Shown: positions 1-5,406 of the stretch, in pieces
Layout of the letters: the number at the start of each line of letters is the position of its first letter
How positions within the stretch are numbered: the stretch's first letter is position 1
Source: JALWZX01 sp964506905
Lineage (GTDB): Bacteria; Patescibacteriota; WWE3; 2-01-FULL-39-13
NCBI GenBank assembly: GCA_964506905.1
Contig: CAZDNW010000019.1
Location: 1 to 8,555 of the forward strand
Length of the DNA: 8,555 nt
Reading direction: 5' to 3'
The notes under the pieces: generated by a model
The model's database searches: none
The model's input: the letters and a program-made list of their open reading frames with translations, nothing else
What the model was told of the DNA's origin: nothing
Made by a program: the position numbers and the translations under genes

Positions 1-10
1 AGTGTATCTT

Positions 11-40
11 TTGAGTAACCTAAACGGTTCAAAAGATTAT
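11..40 (+). promoter_or_regulatory. possible promoter of the tRNA-Ile / alkD transcript
   Basis: TTGAGT (11-16) could be a -35 box and GATTAT (35-40) a -10 box, with an 18 bp spacer. This would place the transcript start near 47, about 12 nt before the mature tRNA. The match is moderate, and TATACA at 38-43 is an alternative -10. Transcription from here would run through the tRNA into the alkylation repair gene, because nothing resembling a terminator lies between them. Confidence 0.35.
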
Positions 41-58
41 ACACACCGCACAAAACGC

Positions 59-135
59 GGGCGAGTAGCTCAACTGGCTAGAGCACCAAGCTTATACCTT
101 GGAGGTTCCTGGTTCGAGTCCAGGCTCGCCCACCA
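59..135 (+). tRNA. tRNA-Ile, anticodon UAU
   Basis: The cloverleaf is complete. The acceptor stem GGGCGAG (59-65) pairs with CTCGCCC (125-131). The D stem is GCTC/GAGC. The anticodon stem CCAAG (86-90) pairs with CTTGG (98-102) around loop CTTATAC, so the anticodon is TAT (93-95), followed by A37. The T stem CCTGG/CCAGG encloses TTCGAGT. The discriminator is A132 and CCA (133-135) is encoded. UAU reads the isoleucine codon AUA. Most bacteria read AUA with a CAU-anticodon tRNA modified to lysidine by TilS, and a UAU isoleucine tRNA is known mainly from a minority of bacteria lacking TilS. ATA codons are common in the neighbouring genes, for example two in a row at 3195-3200. Confidence 0.95.
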
Positions 136-142
136 TTGAAAT

Positions 143-886
143 ATGTATATGATTAGCCAACGAAAACAAATAAACAATCTAATAAAACAAATTCAAAAAG
201 AACTTACAAAAAATGCTGATAAACACTATAAAATAAGTACTAACAAATTTTTCAAAGAACCTATTCAACTTTATGGTGTAAAAACACCTGTTGTTAGAAA
301 AATTGCGAACAAATATTACAAAGACATTAAACACCTATCTAAAAATGAAATTTTTGATTTGGCAGAAGCATTATATAAAAACAATTTTCATGAAGAAGCA
401 ATAATTGCAACCCAATGGATAAGTAAAATTTCAGACAAATATCAAGAAGACGATTTTAGAACATTCGAAAGTATTATAAAAAATTATCTAGACAACTGGG
501 CAAAGATTGATGATTTTTGTACGCGAGTTATGAATAAGTTTTTACTTAGATTTCCTCATAAAGTAAATGCAATAAAATTATGGACAAAATCTAATAATCT
601 TTGGGTAAGACGGGCTTCTGCTGTAAGTTTAATTACATCAAGTCAATCATTTTATGGTAGCGAAAAATTTATAGACCAGTCACTTGATATCGCAAAATTA
701 TTATTAACAGATTCAGAAGATTTAGTGCAAAAAGGTTATGGGTGGCTATTAAAAGCAGCAGCTGAAACAAATCAACAAAAAGTGTTTAACTTTGTTATGA
801 AGTATAAAGATAGAATGCCAAGAACTGCACTAAGATATGCAATTGAAAAGATGCCAAAAGAGTTAAAACAAAAAGCGATGAAATAA
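143..886 (+). CDS. AlkD-like DNA alkylation repair protein (HEAT-repeat DNA glycosylase family)
   Basis: This 247-residue, all-helical protein fits the DNA alkylation repair family (AlkC/AlkD type), whose HEAT-like repeats wrap duplex DNA and excise 3- and 7-alkylpurines without flipping the base. The residues used by Bacillus cereus AlkD appear to be present. W119 and D123 (in NWAKIDDF) correspond to W109 and D113. R157 (in WVRR) corresponds to R148. W201 (in GYGWLL) corresponds to W187. There is no signal peptide or membrane segment, so it should act in the cytoplasm. The length is usual for the family. The start lies 7 nt after the tRNA CCA end and has no ribosome binding site; the ATG at 149 (MISQRK) is an equally plausible start. 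Cotranscription with the tRNA is likely. The family call rests on motif spacing recognised by eye. Confidence 0.85.
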   Translation: MYMISQRKQINNLIKQIQKELTKNADKHYKISTNKFFKEPIQLYGVKTPVVRKIANKYYKDIKHLSKNEIFDLAEALYKNNFHEEAIIATQWISKISDKYQEDDFRTFESIIKNYLDNWAKIDDFCTRVMNKFLLRFPHKVNAIKLWTKSNNLWVRRASAVSLITSSQSFYGSEKFIDQSLDIAKLLLTDSEDLVQKGYGWLLKAAAETNQQKVFNFVMKYKDRMPRTALRYAIEKMPKELKQKAMK

Positions 887-902
887 TAGTAAGGATATTA
901 AA

Positions 903-951
903 TTAGGTGCCAGAACTATGTATTTCACATAGTTCTGGCGTATTAACCTAA
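903..951. repeat. long hairpin downstream of alkD and the aspS fragment
   Basis: A perfect 12 bp inverted repeat, GCCAGAACTATG (909-920) and CATAGTTCTGGC (928-939), encloses a 7 nt loop. An outer pair, TTAGGT (903-908) and ACCTAA (946-951), extends it. It sits between the stop of the alkylation repair gene on the plus strand and the stop of the aspS fragment on the minus strand, the usual place for a shared terminator of convergent genes. Neither strand has a clear U-tract after the stem, so it is not a textbook intrinsic terminator. If the aspS island model is right, this was the original downstream hairpin of aspS. Confidence 0.6.
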
Positions 952-955
952 ATCA

Positions 956-1043
956 CTACGGCTTCAATCTATTTACCCCTCTATGTAAGAAAGTAACCTC
1001 TCTAATATTTGGAAGTCCTAGCATTTTCATGATAATTCTTGCA
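956..1043 (-). pseudogene. aspS: truncated copy of the aspS 3' end (28 codons plus stop)
   Basis: Bases 957-1043 match 5408-5494 inside the intact aspS at 83 of 87 positions and in the same orientation. Read on the minus strand, the fragment encodes exactly the last 28 residues of AspRS (A407 to P434), followed by TAG where the intact gene has TAA. The four differences, at 986, 998, 1021 and 1034, are all synonymous (Leu, Glu, Leu, Ile codons). Upstream of 1043 on the minus strand, similarity to aspS stops abruptly. The fragment is too short to function and has no start. It is best explained as a displaced gene end left by insertion of the segment between the two copies. Confidence 0.9.
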
Positions 1044-1131
1044 ATTACTTACTATCCTGTTGTTGTTTACAGCTTAAGAGGATTATTTTACGCATTATCG
1101 TTTGCTGTGAATAATATTTTTTAAGTTATTG

Positions 1132-1137
1132 TATAAT
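1132..1137 (+). promoter_or_regulatory. -10 box candidate before the NTF2-like gene remnant
   Basis: A perfect TATAAT ends 6 nt before an ATG at 1144. Transcription would start at or near that ATG, giving an mRNA with almost no leader. No good -35 box stands at the right distance; TTGCTG at 1102-1107 is 24 bp away. The sequence between the aspS fragment and this box (1044-1131) holds nothing else I recognise. Confidence 0.35.
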
Positions 1138-1143
1138 TAAGCT

Positions 1144-1521
1144 ATGGTGATTTACAAAAATGGTTGAGTAGTTTAAAAAAATTTTGGATATCCAAAGATA
1201 TTCAATCTATAATTGATTTGTTCCATGATGACGTAGAATATTGGGAAACACCATTTGTGTTACTAACGAGTAAAATTGAGTTGAAAAGAGAATGGGAACA
1301 AAATCAAAATCCATAAAATCCAAAAACTTAGTTTTAAACCTGTTAAAGAAGCAGGTACAATGTATACAGTATTATTCGAATATGTATATTTTGATGTAAA
1401 ACAAAATGACGAATTCAACTTAGAAAATAAAATTAGTCATAAATATAGGGGTGTTTTTTTAATTAAGTTAAGAGATCAAAAGTGTTATTATTTTTTGCAG
1501 TGTGCAGAGGAAAATACATAA
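1144..1521 (+). pseudogene. frame-broken NTF2-like (SnoaL-like) protein gene
   Basis: Two reading frames together spell one small NTF2-like protein. Frame A, from 1149 to a TAA at 1314-1316, gives a segment containing WLSSLKKFW and FHDDVEYWETPF, the typical first helix and 'function in progress' style strand of NTF2-like folds. Frame B takes over in the A-rich stretch between about 1285 and 1318 and runs to TAA at 1519-1521, with YRGVFLIKLRDQKCYYF, the usual last strands. The only upstream ATG (1144) is in frame B again, so two shifts are needed, and they cancel. The total of about 126 codons is normal for the family. It lies 9 nt before the peptidase gene and was probably cotranscribed with it. 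The NTF2-like fold serves many enzymes and binding proteins, so no substrate is proposed. Sequencing errors in A-runs could also explain the breaks. Confidence 0.7.
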
Positions 1522-1530
1522 TAAAACTTT

Positions 1531-2472
1531 ATGTCAAAAGAAATATTAACTATTTGTAAAAATTTATCATCAATATCTCCAACGTTTGCTGATAATGAAA
1601 ATTTTGCCGCGGAATTCATACGTAGTTATTTAGATGCAAAACGAGCCCACTATTATGTTCAGAGGTTTGATACAAGAGTCCCTAAAACCCAATCTGTCAA
1701 ATTATATGTAAATGGAAGACAATTTAATTGTTTAGGAGCAACTTTAAAAACAGGTGAAATAAAAAGTAATGAATATGTAATTAGTTCCTTAGGATATTAT
1801 CCGAGAAATGCACCCTTTGTGATATCTTTCAATCCATTGTCAGAAAGTATTAGTGTTGCAGAGTTTTATGAAGTTCCTGCAGTGGCGGTTTCTAGAAAAG
1901 ACATTGCGGATATAATTTTGGCACGAGAGGTGAGGGGGTTTGTAAAAGTAGAGCCTATAAATTTTAGATCAAAAAATATATTAGTCGGTAATAGAAAAAA
2001 CCTTAAGATAATAGCATCTGCTCATTATGATTCTATTATTTCAGATGGTGCATTAGACAATGCAGGTTCAGTCTCAGTTTTACTGTATTTAGTAACAGAG
2101 TTTCCAGAACTATTAAACAATATGCTTATTGTATTTTCAGGTAACGAAGAGGTTTCTTATGACGCTTTTGATAAAAGCGGTTATGGGTTTCGTGTTTTTG
2201 AGTCAAAATACAAACATTTATTGCATAGGTCATCTCGAATAGTGGTAGTTGATGGTGTTGGTGCTACACCACCCAAAATATTTCGAGAAAATTTAGATTG
2301 GGTTTTACAATTAAAGACATTAGATGAAATAAAAGAAAAAGTTTATTGGATTTCAAGTGAACAAATAATTGCTTTGCAATATTTTCACTCGGATTTAGAT
2401 ACCGTAGAAATTATAGAAGAAGAATATCTTGAAAATGCGATTGCGTTGATAAAGAGTTTAATTGAGTTTTAA
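1531..2472 (+). CDS. M28-family metallopeptidase (aminopeptidase-like), cytoplasmic
   Basis: This 313-residue protein carries the full two-zinc centre of the M28/M20 co-catalytic peptidases. H165 and D167 are in SAHYDS. The bridging D176 is in DNAGS. The general base E206 and ligand E207 are in SGNEEVSYD. D241 is in VVVDGVG, and H286 is in YFHSDLDTVE. M28 enzymes remove N-terminal residues or cleave small acyl-peptide substrates. Residues 1-30 match the usual N-terminal helix with a serine/threonine-rich turn. Residues about 45-155 form a beta-rich insert before the catalytic part, where some relatives hold an accessory domain. There is no signal peptide, unlike many secreted M28 enzymes. The best purine-rich motif (AGAGGA, 1506-1511) is 19 nt before the ATG, too far for a normal ribosome binding site. 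CATAAT at 1517-1522 could be a -10 box for a nearly leaderless transcript. The gene lies inside the aspS-bounded island. Confidence 0.85.
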   Translation: MSKEILTICKNLSSISPTFADNENFAAEFIRSYLDAKRAHYYVQRFDTRVPKTQSVKLYVNGRQFNCLGATLKTGEIKSNEYVISSLGYYPRNAPFVISFNPLSESISVAEFYEVPAVAVSRKDIADIILAREVRGFVKVEPINFRSKNILVGNRKNLKIIASAHYDSIISDGALDNAGSVSVLLYLVTEFPELLNNMLIVFSGNEEVSYDAFDKSGYGFRVFESKYKHLLHRSSRIVVVDGVGATPPKIFRENLDWVLQLKTLDEIKEKVYWISSEQIIALQYFHSDLDTVEIIEEEYLENAIALIKSLIEF

Positions 2473-2523
2473 TTATAAATTGCATATATTATGAAATCGA
2501 TAGGTTGCAATATTTATAATTAA
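2469..2523 (+). repeat. inverted repeat between the peptidase and 930-residue genes
   Basis: TTAATTATAAAT (2469-2480) pairs perfectly with ATTTATAATTAA (2512-2523). After a small bulge, TGCA (2481-2484) pairs with TGCA (2506-2509), leaving a loop of about 21 nt. The left arm contains the stop codon of the peptidase gene. A short TTTT follows at 2524-2527. It may be a weak terminator or an mRNA-stabilising hairpin that changes the ratio of the two gene products. A TATAAT at 2515-2520 inside the right arm could also act as a -10 box for the downstream gene, but no -35 box is properly spaced. Confidence 0.5.
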
Positions 2524-2543
2524 TTTTGGTAAAAACATAAAAG

Positions 2544-5336
2544 ATGAGCAATCTTAATCGTTCTCCCAAGCGAAGAGAAGTTTATAGCTTACTAGAGCAA
2601 CAAGCATCCATCGGAAACGAACCTTTTCATGTAGGAGAGCTAGAACCAGATGTACAGGAAGAGTCCGCAGGCTTTCGTGATTTGTTCGAATTGCATAAAA
2701 CATTGCTTGAAGTCGTTAACGATGATGATTTGCTTATAGAAGACTCGTCTAGTCAAAGAGAAGCAACACCTGTAGAACATCAAGCTGAATTATTAGAAAT
2801 ATTGCAAAGTGATAGACCGGATGTGTTTGATGAAATAACATCCATAATAGCAAAAATGGATTTGCTTAATGAGGTTGTTAGTGAACTTAAATTATCGGAA
2901 GGAGAAGATACTCATAAAGCTTTGGTGGAATTCGTTAATGAATGGGAGAAAAATTTAAAGTCTATATGTATTGAGGTTTACGGGGAGAGTGAGACATCAC
3001 TAGAGCAGAAAACTCGTGAATTACAGGAAGTACTTATAAATTATGGATATAAAGACAAATTAGTTAAAATCACAAACAACAAACGCGGACTAGAATTATT
3101 AAATACATTCTTTAAACCCGAATCTATTGCTAGATTACACAATCGTTTACTTTCAGAAATAGTGGAAACCGCAGGGATTATCAATACGATTAGAATAATA
3201 GATCGTTTACAAAAACCGTTGACTGTTAATGCTAGAGCTAGACGAATGACAGATGTACTAGAGGGAAGGTATAGTGATAAAACATATGAAGCCTTGATTG
3301 AAAAGTATTCGGTAAAAACACATTATGCAAAAATGAAACAAGACATTTTAAAGATTAGAGCTAATGGTAGCCTCGGTGATGAAGAAAGGGAGAACCGTAT
3401 TAATGAATTGCATCACCAGTTTTTACTATTACAGATGGGTATCATTGAAGATAATGCACAGATTATCGACGAAGAAAGCGAACGTATAAATATTTTTACA
3501 GTAAGAGAAGGACTAAAAACTTTACAAGCAGACGCGGACAGAATCATTGCCGATGCATCTATGGATGAATCTGAACGAAAAACTAGATTGTATTTAATAG
3601 ATGAGAAGATACAACAATTATTAATTCCGGTTGTAAATAAGTTTAGACTGTTGTTTCCACACAAAAAGTCAACGGCACTAAACGATATTTTAGAAAATGA
3701 AGAAGCTGTTTGTGCAGGTAAAGTTAATGCATTATTGCAAGTTATGAAAGTTTTAGGATTGGAATCAAAAGGATCTGTGGTAGAACGTGATATAACTGGT
3801 GGTAGTGTCAAACATACTGTTTTGGAAGTTTCGATGCCTAGTAACCGCATTTTAGTTATAGATGCTAATTATCAGAGGACGCTTCATATAGAAAATGAAG
3901 AAGATTTACTTAAAAGAACGTGGTTAAATGAAAATTATACGCCTTATGTTACAAATAATAGGTCAGCTGCTTTTAATTTTTGGTTTAGACAGAGAGATAA
4001 CGATTTGGCTATGGAATCAGATTCAGATGTTTTAATGTATTTTATGGAAAAGGGCGAGCCTATAGGATATTCTGAAATTGCGGATATTTTATTTGAAAAT
4101 TATACAGCATTACGAACTGATCCATATACGGGAGAATTATTTTTTTGGCGTACTAGCGTGCCATATCCACACAAAACGATTTACCCTGATAGAACAGTAA
4201 ATACACATCTTAATAGTGCATTTATGTATAACGCGATACTTAATACCGAAGAAGACGAACTTTTATATAAATTTTTACTAATGGTTAATCCATACTTTGT
4301 GTTTTTAGAACCAGATTTTATACCTGAAAATGTTAACAGTTTAGGTGTTCAATACGACATTAAGTATTTACTACATATACAAGCACTGCTATGGGAATAT
4401 GATGGAACAGGAGACAACGCGTTGTTACCCCAAGTGATACATAATTGGGATGCTCTGAAAGCTAGTAATCCAGAATTATATGTGTACTTTTTGTATATGT
4501 TAGATGGGTTACGATTTACACCATTGGAAGCACGTCTAAAAGAAGAAGTTTTTGATGCAATAGATAATCCTACATTTTATGCTAATGTCCAAAATATAGA
4601 GCTATATGAGAAATTTATAGGGGCACAAAACACACATGAAATGTCGGATGATGAGGATAGGGAGTACAATGAACGACGCACAAAAATGAGAGAAAAGATG
4701 TATGACAGAAATAATAAGTTGGTTATGTTAGATCGCCAATATTATATTCGCTCAATAATGGAAAGTGCAGATGGTCCTGAGAAAGTTGTTAATATTTTAG
4801 AAGATATTAGAAATTATAATCCATATTTGTATTTTGCATATATTTCTTATGGGGCTGATGCTATAGAAAATTTGACCAACAAAGAAACCGCGGCAGCATA
4901 TTTAGAGCAGGTTTATCAAGATTTCGGTGTGATGCCTTTTGTGTATAACCCTAGAAATGCATATTCTTTTTTAGGAATCTCAGACAATCGTGAGCTAAAG
5001 ATTAAAATGCTAGAAGATATGAGAGACGATTTTGAATATGTATATTGGCAGTCTAATACCACGGGACGGTTTGCATTATATATACACCATATGCAAGAAC
5101 TCATTAATGCTGGAGACGAGTCTTTTGTTACTATAATTGAAAATGCGAAAGAGAAAGCAGTTACATTTTGGGACAAAGATTATTTAGACATAGTTTTCGA
5201 ATTATATTATACAGGATATCGGGACTACGCGGTACAGATACTTCGGGAGGCACAAGTGCATGATAAAAGTTATAACGACAACAGTTCACAACTATTATCC
5301 ATTTTGAATTTGCCAGAAGAAATGTTTAAGAACTAG
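2544..5336 (+). CDS. large uncharacterised protein with a transglutaminase-like Cys-His-Asp centre
   Basis: I do not recognise this 930-residue protein as a whole. Residues 1-370 are mostly charged helices, including two similar helical hairpins (about 264-297 and 327-361, each with a D-E-E/S-E-R core). Residues about 378-445 look like a transglutaminase/cysteine-protease core. C390 in EEAVCAGKVNALLQVM begins a helix, H424 lies in KHTVLEV and D440 in LVIDANY. Their spacing (34 and 16 residues) fits the family, whose members hydrolyse or transfer at amide bonds. Residues 460-660 are rich in aromatics, and 730-925 are helical and resemble TPR or HEAT-type repeats. No signal peptide or membrane segment is seen. 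The start ATG has no ribosome binding site. The N-terminus SPKRRE and the acidic stretch after it suggest a flexible tail. The gene follows the M28-type peptidase in the same direction inside the island. The triad assignment is inferred from pattern. Confidence 0.7.
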   Translation: MSNLNRSPKRREVYSLLEQQASIGNEPFHVGELEPDVQEESAGFRDLFELHKTLLEVVNDDDLLIEDSSSQREATPVEHQAELLEILQSDRPDVFDEITSIIAKMDLLNEVVSELKLSEGEDTHKALVEFVNEWEKNLKSICIEVYGESETSLEQKTRELQEVLINYGYKDKLVKITNNKRGLELLNTFFKPESIARLHNRLLSEIVETAGIINTIRIIDRLQKPLTVNARARRMTDVLEGRYSDKTYEALIEKYSVKTHYAKMKQDILKIRANGSLGDEERENRINELHHQFLLLQMGIIEDNAQIIDEESERINIFTVREGLKTLQADADRIIADASMDESERKTRLYLIDEKIQQLLIPVVNKFRLLFPHKKSTALNDILENEEAVCAGKVNALLQVMKVLGLESKGSVVERDITGGSVKHTVLEVSMPSNRILVIDANYQRTLHIENEEDLLKRTWLNENYTPYVTNNRSAAFNFWFRQRDNDLAMESDSDVLMYFMEKGEPIGYSEIADILFENYTALRTDPYTGELFFWRTSVPYPHKTIYPDRTVNTHLNSAFMYNAILNTEEDELLYKFLLMVNPYFVFLEPDFIPENVNSLGVQYDIKYLLHIQALLWEYDGTGDNALLPQVIHNWDALKASNPELYVYFLYMLDGLRFTPLEARLKEEVFDAIDNPTFYANVQNIELYEKFIGAQNTHEMSDDEDREYNERRTKMREKMYDRNNKLVMLDRQYYIRSIMESADGPEKVVNILEDIRNYNPYLYFAYISYGADAIENLTNKETAAAYLEQVYQDFGVMPFVYNPRNAYSFLGISDNRELKIKMLEDMRDDFEYVYWQSNTTGRFALYIHHMQELINAGDESFVTIIENAKEKAVTFWDKDYLDIVFELYYTGYRDYAVQILREAQVHDKSYNDNSSQLLSILNLPEEMFKN

Positions 5337-5354
5337 AATAATGGCTGTGTATAC

Positions 5355-5390
5355 AAAAAGGGAGATGCTATTAACAGCAACTCCCCTTTT
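5355..5390. terminator. bidirectional terminator between the 930-residue gene and aspS
   Basis: AAAAGGGAG (5356-5364) pairs with CTCCC and TTTT (5381-5390, one bulged C). Beyond an A-A mismatch, TGCT (5366-5369) pairs with AGCA (5376-5379) around a 6 nt loop. The plus strand ends in CTTTTGATTTTATTT and the minus strand in CTTTTTGT, so the hairpin can stop both converging transcripts. It lies 18 nt after the plus-strand stop codon and 16 nt after the aspS stop. Confidence 0.85.
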
Positions 5391-5406
5391 GATTTTATTT
5401 GTAAAT

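Noticed and set aside
1044..1131. Search for an integrase, att core or transposon end next to the aspS stub
   Set aside because: No recombinase-like peptide, terminal inverted repeat or second short repeat could be found; the only border signal is the 87 bp repeat itself.
1144..1146. ATG as the start of an intact small gene
   Set aside because: Its own frame ends after seven codons; the NTF2-like similarity is in another frame, so the gene is called broken.
2505..2520. Promoter made of TTGCAA (2505-2510) and TATAAT (2515-2520)
   Set aside because: The boxes are only 4 bp apart, so they cannot work together as a sigma-70 promoter.
3413..3850. 145-codon open frame on the minus strand inside the 930-residue gene
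   Set aside because: It lies wholly inside a long gene with a recognisable domain, its peptide is Ser/Cys-rich low-complexity sequence typical of antisense frames, and it has no motif or start signal.
4916..5176. 86-codon minus-strand open frame in the same gene
   Set aside because: Antisense shadow with no recognisable family and no promoter or ribosome binding site.
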